Shown here piece by piece: positions 1 through 7,486 of a stretch of 33,275 nucleotides of DNA (position 1 is the stretch's first letter; each line of letters opens with the position of its first letter). Source of the DNA: Faecalispora jeddahensis (lineage in GTDB: Bacteria > Bacillota > Clostridia > Oscillospirales > Acutalibacteraceae); contig NZ_CBYL010000039.1 in the NCBI RefSeq assembly GCF_000577335.1, forward strand, positions 1-33,275, read 5' to 3'. The notes beneath the pieces are model-generated. The model was not told the DNA's origin. It saw nothing but the letters and a program-made list of their open reading frames with translations, and did not search any database. Both the position numbers and the translations under genes were made by a program.

Positions 1-17
1 ATAACACAAAATCAGGG

Positions 18-905
18 TCAGTTCTTCCGAACCGCCAATTCACGGGCCAAATCAGCCAGATAGGCGGTATCGCCGTCAAACTTTGCAAGAGCCGTAACGG
101 CCTCATCGGTCAGCTCGCGCACGGCTTTTTTCGCACCGTCCAGCCCCATGAGGGAAACGTAGGTGCTTTTGTCGTTCAGGTCATCGACGCCGACGTTTTT
201 GCCCAGAAGCGTGCTGTCGCCGGTCACATCGAGGATATCGTCCACGATCTGAAACGCCAGCCCCAAAGCCTTGGCATATTCGCGCGCGGCACGAATCTTC
301 TCATTGCCTGCGCCGCCGACGACACAGCCCATTTCCGCCGCAGCCAGAATCAGCGCGCCGGTTTTGCGCTCGTCCATCACGCGCAGCGTGGAAAGCGGAA
401 TCTTCTTCCCCTCCGAGGCAAGGTCGATGATCTGCCCGCCCACCATTCCGGTCGCACCGGCCGCACGGGCCAGAACACCGGCAGCCGTGGCTGTTTTCAC
501 CGCGCCCGCCGTGCGGATGGTCTGCGGCGAGAGCATCGTTTCAAATGCCAGCGTCAGAAGGGCGTCGCCCGCCAGCAGTGCGGTGGCCTCACCGTACACC
601 CGGTGATTGGTAGGTCGGCCGCGCCGCAGCTCGTCGTCATCCATACAAGGCAGGTCGTCATGGATCAGCGAATAGGTGTGAATCATTTCGATGGCGCAGG
701 CAAACGGCAGCGCCGCCGTGAGACTGCCGCCGCACAGGCGGCAGAATTCCAGCGTCAGGATCGGACGAATCCGCTTTCCGCCGGAAAGCAGACTGTATTC
801 CATAGAAGAGAACAATTCCTGCTGCAATTGATCGCCGCCCGGCAAATAGCGGGACAAAGCCTCCTCCAGCATTTCCACATACTGCTCCTGACGCTTCATG
901 CTCAT
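18..905 (-). CDS. ispA: Farnesyl/geranyl diphosphate synthase (polyprenyl synthetase)
   Basis: This 295-residue protein is a trans-isoprenyl diphosphate synthase that condenses isopentenyl diphosphate with allylic diphosphates in the cytosol. The first Asp-rich motif is HDDLPCMDDDE (D83-D89), with the two extra residues between aspartates typical of bacterial short-chain enzymes. It is followed by RRGRPTNH. The second motif is DDILD at 222-226. GGKRIRP near residue 42 is the family's substrate-binding segment. The length matches the family. It is the last gene of the nusB-M22-xseA-xseB-ispA run, and its start overlaps the xseB stop by 4 bp (ATGA), which implies translational coupling. The chain length of the product (C15 or C20) cannot be read from sequence; family context favours farnesyl diphosphate. 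Confidence 0.95.
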   Translation of the reverse strand: MSMKRQEQYVEMLEEALSRYLPGGDQLQQELFSSMEYSLLSGGKRIRPILTLEFCRLCGGSLTAALPFACAIEMIHTYSLIHDDLPCMDDDELRRGRPTNHRVYGEATALLAGDALLTLAFETMLSPQTIRTAGAVKTATAAGVLARAAGATGMVGGQIIDLASEGKKIPLSTLRVMDERKTGALILAAAEMGCVVGGAGNEKIRAAREYAKALGLAFQIVDDILDVTGDSTLLGKNVGVDDLNDKSTYVSLMGLDGAKKAVRELTDEAVTALAKFDGDTAYLADLARELAVRKN

Positions 906-1108
906 TCCTCTCGCCTTTCTTCCAGCTCAGAAATCTCCTTGATTTTCTGCTCCGCATTCTGTAATTTCTCATAGCAGAACGAAGCCAGCTTCGTTCCCGA
1001 TTCAAACAGCTTTAAGGATTCGTCCAACGTGGCCTCTCCGCTTTCCATCCGGTCCACGATCTGCGAAAGCTCCATCATCGCCGCTTCAAAGGTCATATTT
1101 TTTTTCAT
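902..1108 (-). CDS. xseB: Exodeoxyribonuclease VII small subunit
   Basis: This 68-residue protein is XseB, the small helical subunit that assembles in several copies on XseA to make exonuclease VII, which degrades single-stranded DNA to oligonucleotides. The sequence opens with the family signature TFEAAMMELSQIVDRMESGE and continues with LDESLKLFESGTKL, two amphipathic helices, then an acidic tail. The length is normal. It overlaps xseA upstream and ispA downstream by 4 bp each, so the three are probably translationally coupled. Confidence 0.95.
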   Translation of the reverse strand: MKKNMTFEAAMMELSQIVDRMESGEATLDESLKLFESGTKLASFCYEKLQNAEQKIKEISELEERREE

Positions 1109-2268
1109 GGAGTATCCCCCTCCTGCCCAATTTGTTCTTCCCGTACCTCGTTTACGGTACAGGCCAGCCGCCCGTCCTGCACAATCAGGTTCAGCGAATC
1201 ACCCTGCCGCACCTGTGCTGCCGAGCGGACGGTTTCCCCGTTGGCATCCAGTGCAACGGAATACCCGCGCGCCAGAACCCGCAGCGGACTGAACGCCTGC
1301 AGCGAAGCCGAACGCTCCGCCAGACGCATGCGCCCGGTTTCCAGATCGCGCTTCATCTTTCCGCTCATGCGGTCGACCAGCCGGTCGATCTGCATGCGGT
1401 GCATCTCGATCCCCAGGGATTTCTTCATCCGCAGCATCGAGCCGGAAACATAGGCCATCAGCTCGCGGATATCCGGAACGGCCAGCTCCGCTGCCGCGGA
1501 CGGGGTCGGCGCACGCAGATCGGCCGCAAAATCGCAGATGGTAAAATCCGTTTCGTGCCCCACGGCAGAGATCACGGGAATCCTGGAATTCGCTACGGCA
1601 CGCGCCACTATCTCTTCGTTGAACGCCCACAGGTCTTCCATCGAACCGCCGCCGCGCCCGACGATCAGAACATCGGCACAACCGAGGCGGTTAAAACGCT
1701 CTACCGCCGCGGCGATCTGCTCCGCCGCGCCTGCGCCCTGCACCAGCACCGGGCAGAGAATCACTTCCGTCAGCGGAAAGCGCCGTCCCAAAATCTGCTT
1801 GATGTCCTGCACGGCCGCGCCGGTAGGAGAAGTGACGACTCCCACGGCTTTGGGGTAAGCAGGCAGCGGCTTTTTACGGAAAGCATCGAACAACCCCTCC
1901 GCCGCAAGCCGGGTTTTGAGCTGTTCATAGGCGAGGTTCAGCGCCCCCAGGCCGTCCGGCTGCATATCGTCCACATAGACCTGGTACTGTCCGCTCTGCT
2001 CATAGACCGTCACCCGCCCGCGCACGATCACCTTCATGCCATCCTGCGGCAGAAAGCGCAAACGCCGGGCCTGCGCGGCAAACATGACGGCGCGTACCAC
2101 GCACTGGCTGTCTTTGAGCGAAAAGTACATGTGACCTGATTTATAATGATTGGTAAAGTTTGAAATCTCTCCGGTCAAAAACACGGAGGACAGCATCTGA
2201 TCGCCGTCCAGCAGGGATTTGATGTACCGGTTGAGCTGAGAAATCGTAAGAACAACAGGAGTATTCAT
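1105..2268 (-). CDS. xseA: Exodeoxyribonuclease VII large subunit
   Basis: This is the catalytic subunit of exonuclease VII, 387 residues from the ATG at 2268. I chose this start because the protein begins MNTPVVLTISQLNRYIKSLL as in the family; the 61 codons upstream lie inside the preceding gene and look like out-of-frame noise. The first ~100 residues are the OB-fold nucleic-acid domain (FLTGEISNF, GHMYFSLKD). The catalytic domain holds VGVVTSPTGAAVQDI, GRGGGSMEDLWAFNEE and the conserved GHETDFTICDFAADLRAPTPS stretch. The length is slightly shorter than the E. coli enzyme, as is usual in Firmicutes. It overlaps the M22 gene and xseB by 4 bp each. Confidence 0.96.
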   Translation of the reverse strand: MNTPVVLTISQLNRYIKSLLDGDQMLSSVFLTGEISNFTNHYKSGHMYFSLKDSQCVVRAVMFAAQARRLRFLPQDGMKVIVRGRVTVYEQSGQYQVYVDDMQPDGLGALNLAYEQLKTRLAAEGLFDAFRKKPLPAYPKAVGVVTSPTGAAVQDIKQILGRRFPLTEVILCPVLVQGAGAAEQIAAAVERFNRLGCADVLIVGRGGGSMEDLWAFNEEIVARAVANSRIPVISAVGHETDFTICDFAADLRAPTPSAAAELAVPDIRELMAYVSGSMLRMKKSLGIEMHRMQIDRLVDRMSGKMKRDLETGRMRLAERSASLQAFSPLRVLARGYSVALDANGETVRSAAQVRQGDSLNLIVQDGRLACTVNEVREEQIGQEGDTP

Positions 2269-3203
2269 GTTGTTTCCTCCTTTATGGCCGCCAGAATCGC
2301 CGCGCCCGCCGCGTTGTCCGCGGAAAACTCGGGGGTCGCGAACGATGCGCCCCAGCGCTGTGTCAGCGCCTGCCGGATGATGCTGTTGGACATCACCCCG
2401 CCCGCAAACAAAACGGGAAGATCCCCGTATTCTTTCAGCAGCGCGCCGCACATGGCATCGAGCGCCGCGAGCAGAGAGAGCAGGCAGAAACGCGCGATCT
2501 CTTCTTTGGGTACGCCCTTATCGAGCATGGCGCGGCACTGATTTTCAATCCCGGAAAGCGAGCAGTCGCACCCGCGCATGGTGGGGCGGATTTTAAACTT
2601 CGCGTCGCTTTGCAGCGCCAGCCGTTCCAGCTCCGGCCCTGCCGGGAACGAAAGACCCAGCATGACCCCGACACGGTCAACGGCTTGTCCGCCTTTCAAA
2701 TCCAGAGAAGAAGCGACGAGCCGGGTTCCGATCAGATGCTCTGTGTCCGGCTCTACCAATACCGCCTCTGTCGTACCGCCCGAAACATGAAACGCAAGAA
2801 AGGTCTGCCCCAGCAGTTCCAGCCGACCGGCGGAATAGAGGGCCGCCGCAATATGATTTTCCTGATGCGAGCAGAGGTGCAGCGGAATGCCGAGCGTATC
2901 CGCCAGTATTTTCGCAGTGCCAAGCCCCACGGTAAAGCAGGGCATATAAGAGCCCTCCGCCGAACGGGGACGGCTCGAAGCGCCGATGGATCGAAGAACA
3001 GGATGCTGCCGGAGCAAAGGCTCAAGGATTTGCGGCAGCTGCTGTACATGATGAAACACCGCATCGCTCTGGCGCAGGCCGAGCTGGCCTTCCTTCACCG
3101 GCAGAAGCCGTTTGGAGTGCATGACGCTTTGATCTTCCCGGTAGAGCGCGGCGGAGGTTGTATAATTGCTCGTATCGATTCCGAGATAGTTACCGTTCTT
3201 CAT
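2265..3203 (-). CDS. M22-family (TsaD/Kae1-like) protein of the nusB-xseA operon
   Basis: This 312-residue protein belongs to the ASKHA-fold peptidase M22 family that includes TsaD (formerly Gcp). It begins MKNGNYLGIDTSNYTTSAAL, the phosphate-1 loop, and carries the HxxxH metal site as SHQENH (H113, H117), followed by HVSGGTTE and, near the C-terminus, the nucleotide loop FAGGVMSNSIIR. The ATG at 3203 was chosen because the 44 upstream codons are the nusB reading region out of frame. True TsaD is usually ~335-345 residues and makes t6A on tRNA. This shorter paralog, found between nusB and xseA in clostridia, has no assigned substrate as far as I know. The gene overlaps the nusB end by 14 bp and the xseA start by 4 bp. 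Confidence 0.85.
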   Translation of the reverse strand: MKNGNYLGIDTSNYTTSAALYREDQSVMHSKRLLPVKEGQLGLRQSDAVFHHVQQLPQILEPLLRQHPVLRSIGASSRPRSAEGSYMPCFTVGLGTAKILADTLGIPLHLCSHQENHIAAALYSAGRLELLGQTFLAFHVSGGTTEAVLVEPDTEHLIGTRLVASSLDLKGGQAVDRVGVMLGLSFPAGPELERLALQSDAKFKIRPTMRGCDCSLSGIENQCRAMLDKGVPKEEIARFCLLSLLAALDAMCGALLKEYGDLPVLFAGGVMSNSIIRQALTQRWGASFATPEFSADNAAGAAILAAIKEETT

Positions 3204-3618
3204 TTGCCGGTTCCAGTTCTTTGGCCACAGAGCCGAGAACGCCGTTGATAAACGGTGCGTCGTCCGCTCCGCCGTATTTTTTCGCCAGATCGACCGCTTC
3301 GTTGATCGAAACGCTGACGGGGATGCTGTCGACAAACATCATTTCGTAGATCGCTACCCGCAGCAAAGCGAAGGAAACCTTCGAAAGGCGCGTCATCGAC
3401 CAACCGCGGATATTCTTTTCGATCTTATCGTCCACCACGGCGTTGTTTTCCTCTACACCGCTGGCGAGCCGCTCCGCAAACTCCGCAACGCGGATCTCCG
3501 CCGATTCTTCCGCCGCGTCAATGATCTCCTCAATGGTATTCCGGTTGATCAGCTGCTGAAATACCAGAATAAACGCCTGCTCTCTTTCTTCCCGCCGTGT
3601 CATCTTGCCTTTGCTCAT
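3190..3618 (-). CDS. nusB: Transcription antitermination factor NusB
   Basis: NusB is a 142-residue all-helical RNA-binding protein that, with NusE (S10), recognises boxA and supports rRNA antitermination. The sequence starts MSKGKMTRREEREQAFILVF, the usual basic N-terminus and first helix, and the second half has WSMTRLSKVSFALLRVAIYEM and the conserved PVSVSINEAVDLAKKYGGADDAPFINGVLG block. The ATG at 3618 is preceded by a strong GGAGGA site about 6 nt away; the upstream codons to 3726 lack support. It heads the run down to ispA. Its 5' region (3619-4060) holds a sigma-A promoter and hairpins listed separately. Confidence 0.95.
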   Translation of the reverse strand: MSKGKMTRREEREQAFILVFQQLINRNTIEEIIDAAEESAEIRVAEFAERLASGVEENNAVVDDKIEKNIRGWSMTRLSKVSFALLRVAIYEMMFVDSIPVSVSINEAVDLAKKYGGADDAPFINGVLGSVAKELEPANEER

Positions 3619-3690
3619 AGTTTGTCCTCCAAACGATTTTCTTTCTGCGCTTCTTAAAAATAATATTGTTCCCTTATGAGAGAGAAAGGC

Positions 3691-3724
3691 GTATCTTTCC
3701 CCTGCCCCTGACGGGGAAAGATAC
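3691..3724 (-). repeat. Leader hairpin, copy A of dispersed CCGCC/GGCGG-type palindrome
   Basis: There is a perfect 12-bp stem (3691-3702 with 3713-3724, GTATCTTTCCCC / GGGGAAAGATAC) and a 10-nt loop, 73 bp upstream of the nusB start. There is no run of U on either side, so it does not look like an intrinsic terminator. Similar hairpins lie upstream of several other genes in the window. Confidence 0.6.
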
Positions 3725-3742
3725 AAACATCGTAATACCTTT

Positions 3743-3781
3743 AAAAAAAATAACCCTCCAGACAGATATGTGGAGGGTTAT
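3743..3781 (-). terminator. Intrinsic terminator or attenuator before nusB
   Basis: A perfect 11-bp stem (3750-3760 with 3771-3781, ATAACCCTCCA / TGGAGGGTTAT) with a 10-nt loop is followed on the minus strand by eight T. It lies about 110 nt downstream of the promoter at 3898-3925 and 125 bp before the nusB start. It therefore either ends a short RNA or attenuates nusB transcription. Confidence 0.8.
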
Positions 3782-3891
3782 CAAATCCGTTTTTCATTCC
3801 ATTGTCAAGCTTCCGCAGGTACGGCAAAAAAAAGCCTAGAGGCTCCTTCCGCCGCGGTACTTCATGAAAATGAACCGCACCACTCTTCATG
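3743..3891 (-). ncRNA. Candidate ~145-nt small RNA or attenuated leader upstream of nusB
   Basis: This segment runs from the predicted start of the TTGCAC/TATAAT promoter to the intrinsic terminator at 3743-3781 and has no convincing ORF. It contains a folded element near 3846-3873 (GCGGT with ACCGC, enclosing a TCAT/ATGA stem) and a second short stem-loop, AGCC-TCTA-GGCT, followed by eight T around 3826-3844. I could not match it to SRP, 6S, tmRNA, RNase P, T-box or a riboswitch I know. A leader attenuator and an independent small RNA are both possible. Confidence 0.4.
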
Positions 3892-3897
3892 AGTAGT

Positions 3898-3925
3898 ATT
3901 ATACCATGATTTTAAGGTAGTGCAA
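3898..3925 (-). promoter_or_regulatory. Sigma-A promoter upstream of nusB
   Basis: On the minus strand, TTGCAC (3925-3920), a 16-bp spacer and TATAAT (3903-3898) form a near-consensus housekeeping promoter. Transcription would start near 3891 and run towards nusB. Confidence 0.7.
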
Positions 3926-3969
3926 CTGTTTTTGCGGGAAAACATGGATTCCGGGCAATTTTGTTTGTT

Positions 3970-4000
3970 CCCGGCGGCAAAAAGAGACTCTGCCGCCGGG
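3970..4000. repeat. Perfect inverted repeat between spoIIIAH and nusB promoter
   Basis: A 10-bp perfect GC-rich stem (CCCGGCGGCA, 3970-3979, with 3991-4000) and an 11-nt loop are seen. There is no U tract in either direction. It may help insulate the spoIIIA operon from the nusB promoter, but its role is unknown. Confidence 0.5.
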
Positions 4001-4023
4001 AAAATGTCTGCCCAAAACACACC

Positions 4024-4049
4024 AAAAGCCGAATCCTTTTCGATTCGGC
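4024..4049 (-). terminator. Terminator of the spoIIIA operon
   Basis: An 8-bp stem GCCGAATC/GATTCGGC (4028-4035 with 4042-4049) and a 6-nt loop are followed on the minus strand by TTTT and a further T-rich stretch. It starts 12 bp after the spoIIIAH stop. Confidence 0.7.
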
Positions 4050-4060
4050 GCGGTGCTTTC

Positions 4061-4648
4061 TTATTTTGCCTCCACAATTTTGATCTTGTCATAGGCAACG
4101 CCGGACTGACCGCCGATGATGTCTTTGATGGCGATCGCCTCATTGGGCAGAAGACCGTCGGAACGGACGACAACGCTGCATTCCGAATTCTGCAGGAACA
4201 CCACACAGTCTGAGAAGCCTTTGGCTTTGATCAGACTTTCAATATTGCTTTCCTGAACGATATTCTGAGCAATCTCGGCAGCCTTTTCGAGGGATTCCTT
4301 CTTCACCGTGTCATTGGTGGAGGCATCCTGCAAAACCTTTTGCAGCATTTCTACCGAAGCATCCCTTGCCTTTTGACGGGAAAGTTTTGCCTCTGTAAAG
4401 TATTCATCTACCTTTGCGGCTGTCTCCACCGCCTTTGAGGAAGTAGACGAAGCGGAAGAAGACGTTTCGGGAGTACTGCTGCTGCCCTTACCGTTCACAA
4501 GCTGGGCCGCCCCAAGCTCCGCGCCGGAGGTCAATGTATCCGTTGCAATCAGGGGTCCCTCCCCCTGGAACACCCAATTTAAGTACACAGCCGCTCCCAG
4601 CGCGACCACCAGGGACGCAAGCACCAGCTGACGTTTACCAATACCCAT
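4061..4648 (-). CDS. spoIIIAH: Stage III sporulation protein AH
   Basis: SpoIIIAH sits in the mother-cell membrane and meets forespore SpoIIQ across the intermembrane space, forming the A-Q channel or feeding tube. The 195-residue protein has a short N-terminus, one membrane segment (about residues 9-26, LVLASLVVALGAAVYLNWV) with the LNW motif typical of the family, then a Ser/Thr-rich linker. Its C-terminal ring-building domain (about 90-195) contains KLSRQKARDASVEMLQ and ends KIKIVEAK. The length is in the family range. It is the last gene of the operon, 24 bp after spoIIIAG, and is followed by a terminator. Confidence 0.93.
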   Translation of the reverse strand: MGIGKRQLVLASLVVALGAAVYLNWVFQGEGPLIATDTLTSGAELGAAQLVNGKGSSSTPETSSSASSTSSKAVETAAKVDEYFTEAKLSRQKARDASVEMLQKVLQDASTNDTVKKESLEKAAEIAQNIVQESNIESLIKAKGFSDCVVFLQNSECSVVVRSDGLLPNEAIAIKDIIGGQSGVAYDKIKIVEAK

Positions 4649-4672
4649 AAGACAATTCCTCCTGTTTCTTGT

Positions 4673-5272
4673 TTATTTTGCTTTTATCACGCACACCCGC
4701 GCAGAAGAAAGATTGAGCGCAGTGGTCACCGCATCTATGATATCTTTCTGCACCGCCGGCTGATTTCCGCCCTCACATACAACGACTACCCCCTTCACGA
4801 TCGGCTCGACCTCTGTTACGGCCAGCGCCTGCTGCGAGCCGTCGGCACCTTTGACCAGAATGTACTTGGTTTCGCGGCTGTCATTCTCCTGATTTTTCAC
4901 GGTAGCGTTCGCCGCCTGATCCTGCGTGCTCTGAGTCGTTTTCTTTTCCTCTGTGGCGTACACATACTGCGTGTTCCGCTCCAGAGTGACAAGCACCTTC
5001 ACAGAGCCTGCGCCGTTAATATTGCCGATCAGTTCGGTCAGGCTTTTTTCTACCTGCTGCGTGTATTCCTGCGCAGTGGTTTTTGTCGGCTCTTCCTCCG
5101 CCTGGGCATTGGTTGCCTTGGAATCGTGATTTTGAAAGATTCCCGACAAAAAGATCAGGGCGATCCCGGCAAACCCCAGGATCAGAATCACCTTACGCCA
5201 AATGTCGTTTTCCGCGAGCTTTTGAATCCAGGATACGCTTTCTTTTCTGTCTTCTTTTTCACGAGCCGCCAT
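4673..5272 (-). CDS. spoIIIAG: Stage III sporulation protein AG
   Basis: SpoIIIAG is a membrane-anchored ring protein of the SpoIIIA-SpoIIQ complex. This 199-residue copy has a charged cytoplasmic N-terminus, one membrane span near residues 29-46 (VILILGFAGIALIFLSGI), a low-complexity Glu/Thr segment, then the ring domain with VKVLVTLERNTQYVYATEEK and the family's GVVVVCEGG and IIDAVTTALNL motifs. Its start overlaps the end of spoIIIAF by 14 bp. Confidence 0.93.
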   Translation of the reverse strand: MAAREKEDRKESVSWIQKLAENDIWRKVILILGFAGIALIFLSGIFQNHDSKATNAQAEEEPTKTTAQEYTQQVEKSLTELIGNINGAGSVKVLVTLERNTQYVYATEEKKTTQSTQDQAANATVKNQENDSRETKYILVKGADGSQQALAVTEVEPIVKGVVVVCEGGNQPAVQKDIIDAVTTALNLSSARVCVIKAK

Positions 5273-5744
5273 CGGCCGTCACCTCCGTTGTTAATCCCAA
5301 TTCCTGCTCAAGCAGCTTTTTTGTTTCCTGAAGCTTTCCCGATTCCCTCTGGTCAAGGCTGACAAACACTTTAGTAATTGATATGCGGCCGTCCTCGTTT
5401 GTATCCATATTCAGCGCAACATTTTTGCACTGAATTCCCTTCTCCGAGAGCGTTGCGATGACTACGGTGCGAACGGCGGCCTGTGCCGCCTCTGCCGTCT
5501 GCTGGTTCACCGTGTCCTGATATTGCTGGTTCGGCGCCGCAGCGTCCTCCCCCTGCGCAAAGGCCTGCACATCGAACTGCTGTACCAGACGCCCCACCGG
5601 CAAGAGGATGCTGCAGATGATAAATGCTCCGATCACGAGCCGTGTCACCTTTTCCATGCTGCCGGTCGGCATCAGATACTGCAAAATCCCCGCGGCCAGC
5701 GCCGCCAGAACAATCACCGAGGACCATTCCCGTACACCGCTCAT
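5259..5744 (-). CDS. spoIIIAF: Stage III sporulation protein AF
   Basis: This 161-residue protein has two N-terminal membrane segments (about residues 8-25 and 34-52, the latter VTRLVIGAFIICSILLP). A soluble domain with an EscJ/YscJ-like ring fold follows, as known for the family; it resembles SpoIIIAG and AH in length and placement. The ATG at 5744 overlaps the spoIIIAE stop in an ATGA; the 21 codons upstream lie inside spoIIIAE and were discarded. It is part of the mother-cell channel complex. Confidence 0.9.
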   Translation of the reverse strand: MSGVREWSSVIVLAALAAGILQYLMPTGSMEKVTRLVIGAFIICSILLPVGRLVQQFDVQAFAQGEDAAAPNQQYQDTVNQQTAEAAQAAVRTVVIATLSEKGIQCKNVALNMDTNEDGRISITKVFVSLDQRESGKLQETKKLLEQELGLTTEVTADGGS

Positions 5745-6877
5745 GTCACCGCACCCCCCATCGCCATCATCAACACCGTAGAGATCATCAAAATGACAAA
5801 GCAGCACAGAATGATCGAGAGAAGAATCTGTATCACCTTCATGGAAGACCGCAGCAGGGTGGTGATTTCTTTCAGCTCAAAAATATCTCCTGCCGCCGCG
5901 CAGGCGGTCAGGGTCAAAAGCCAGATCAGGCATTCGAGCGCTGCGGGCAGAAAAATGGCCCCTGTAGCCAGAAGTCCGAACGCCCCTACCCCCGATTTGA
6001 GCAGCTTTACGCTGCTCTGCACACTGCCGATCGCGTCGCTGAGCGCGCTGCCTACCACCGGCACAAAGGCGCTTACCATAAAGCGAACGGTTTTGGCGCC
6101 CGCGCCGTCCGCTGCCGAGGATACCACCGTCTGCATCGTGAGCAGACCTGAAAAGATCGTCATACAGAAGGTGAGCACCCATTTTACGGTTTTGCTGAAC
6201 AAATCGCACAGCCCGCCGAGATTCATTGCGGGGGATACGGCGGATACCACCGAAAACGCCAGAAAAATATTGAGTAAAGGTACCAGCACCGTAGAAGCAA
6301 TGACCGAAATCACGTTTCCCGCACCGAGCATCAACAGGTTGTATGACCCGGCGGAAATCGTCTGCCCGCCCGCAATCATGATCCCTGTGAGAATCGGGAT
6401 GCTGGCCAGCAGGAATCCGGCAGCCCCCTTGATGACAAACGCCACGTTTTCAATGCACGTAACGATCGGCTGAATGACCACCGTGCAGATGCAAAGGGTG
6501 CCGACCATACCGATCACGCCGCTCAGCGGGCGATCGCCAAAGCTCAGCTTCATCCCGTTCATCAAAGCACAGAGCAGAATGACCGCCAATACCGACAACA
6601 GCGCCCGCACGGGAGCCGCACTCTGCTGGAGCGCCGATGACCCGATCTGCTCAAAGATCGTTTCCGGCGTCAGGTTCAGGATGCTCTGCCAGTCCGGCGA
6701 AGAGATACCCAGGCTGTCCATCCATTCCCGTGTCTCTTCCGGCAGTTCGTCGGGCAGGTCGGCGGCACCGCTGTCTTCATACTGCTGGCGGTACAGCTCA
6801 TCCTCTGAAACAGACTGCGCGTGCACGGGAATCGTAAACAGAAAAAGCAAAAAAACAATGCAGATCACTTTTTTCAC
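5741..6877 (-). CDS. spoIIIAE: Stage III sporulation protein AE
   Basis: This 378-residue polytopic membrane protein is the large export-like component of the SpoIIIA channel. It has a clear signal peptide (MKKVICIVFLLFLFTIPVHA), an acidic extracytoplasmic segment to about residue 85, then about seven hydrophobic helices through the C-terminus. Conserved stretches include GFLLASIPILTGIMIAGG and SAVSPAMNLGGLCDLF. It overlaps spoIIIAF by 4 bp and starts 3 bp after the spoIIIAD stop. Confidence 0.94.
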   Translation of the reverse strand: MKKVICIVFLLFLFTIPVHAQSVSEDELYRQQYEDSGAADLPDELPEETREWMDSLGISSPDWQSILNLTPETIFEQIGSSALQQSAAPVRALLSVLAVILLCALMNGMKLSFGDRPLSGVIGMVGTLCICTVVIQPIVTCIENVAFVIKGAAGFLLASIPILTGIMIAGGQTISAGSYNLLMLGAGNVISVIASTVLVPLLNIFLAFSVVSAVSPAMNLGGLCDLFSKTVKWVLTFCMTIFSGLLTMQTVVSSAADGAGAKTVRFMVSAFVPVVGSALSDAIGSVQSSVKLLKSGVGAFGLLATGAIFLPAALECLIWLLTLTACAAAGDIFELKEITTLLRSSMKVIQILLSIILCCFVILMISTVLMMAMGGAVT

Positions 6878-6880
6878 AGT

Positions 6881-7270
6881 CTACCCTCCTATCAGCGCGA
6901 GCGCCGTAGAAGCAATTTTTTCAAACAGTGGCAGCGCCAGTATGACAATAGAGATCTTTCCGGCCAGCTCTACCTTTGAGGCTAGGGCGCTTTCTCCCGC
7001 GTCCCGGCAGGAATCCGCCGCGAACTGGGCCAGAAAGCAGATGCCCAGTGTCTTGAACAGGATGATGCCGTATTCCGTTGGCATCTGCGCGGCGGTAAGC
7101 AAGCTGTTGATCTGGCGGATCGCCGGGACGATATTCGCTAAAATCTGAACCAGAATAATGACGCCTGCCGTAATGCTGACAACCACCGCGTATTCCTGAT
7201 TGTACCGGCGCAGCATCACGGCAATCACGGCGGAAACAAGGGCCAGTCCGGCAATTCCAATCACATTCAT
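6881..7270 (-). CDS. spoIIIAD: Stage III sporulation protein AD
   Basis: This 129-residue protein is almost entirely hydrophobic, with about four membrane helices. It starts MNVIGIAGLALVSAVIAVML and has the conserved YAVVVSITAGVIIL segment. SpoIIIAC and AD are related small membrane proteins of the channel. It lies 5 bp after spoIIIAC and 3 bp before spoIIIAE in a tightly packed operon. Confidence 0.92.
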   Translation of the reverse strand: MNVIGIAGLALVSAVIAVMLRRYNQEYAVVVSITAGVIILVQILANIVPAIRQINSLLTAAQMPTEYGIILFKTLGICFLAQFAADSCRDAGESALASKVELAGKISIVILALPLFEKIASTALALIGG

Positions 7271-7275
7271 GGCTG

Positions 7276-7470
7276 CTATAACCCAAAGATGGATTTGATC
7301 GTTTTAAACAGAATATCAATCTGCTCGATCACCATCATCAATACCACAATCAGTCCCGCCAGGGTCGTCATCATCGCCTGCTCCTCGCGCCCCGAGCGAA
7401 TCAGCAGCTGGTTGAGCACAGCCACAATAATGCCGATCGCCGCGATTTTAAAAATCAAATCCACATCCAT
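7276..7470 (-). CDS. spoIIIAC: Stage III sporulation protein AC
   Basis: This 64-residue protein has two membrane helices separated by a short polar loop containing RSGREEQAMMTTLAG. It begins MDVDLIFKIAAIGIIVAVL, typical of SpoIIIAC, and the length is normal. It lies between spoIIIAB (16 bp upstream) and spoIIIAD. Confidence 0.93.
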   Translation of the reverse strand: MDVDLIFKIAAIGIIVAVLNQLLIRSGREEQAMMTTLAGLIVVLMMVIEQIDILFKTIKSIFGL

Positions 7471-7486
7471 TTTTGCTTCCTCCGTT

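Noticed and set aside
1105-2451. Longer start for xseA at 2451
   Set aside because: The extra 61 codons are Arg/Gly-rich out-of-frame translation of the M22 gene; the family N-terminus begins at 2268.
3846-3891. T-box riboswitch suggested by GTACCGCGG in the nusB leader
   Set aside because: Too little sequence between the promoter and this motif for a specifier stem, and nusB is not an aminoacylation gene.
5523-6473. 316-codon plus-strand ORF opposite spoIIIAE/AF
   Set aside because: Antisense to well-supported spoIIIA genes and without ribosome site or motifs.
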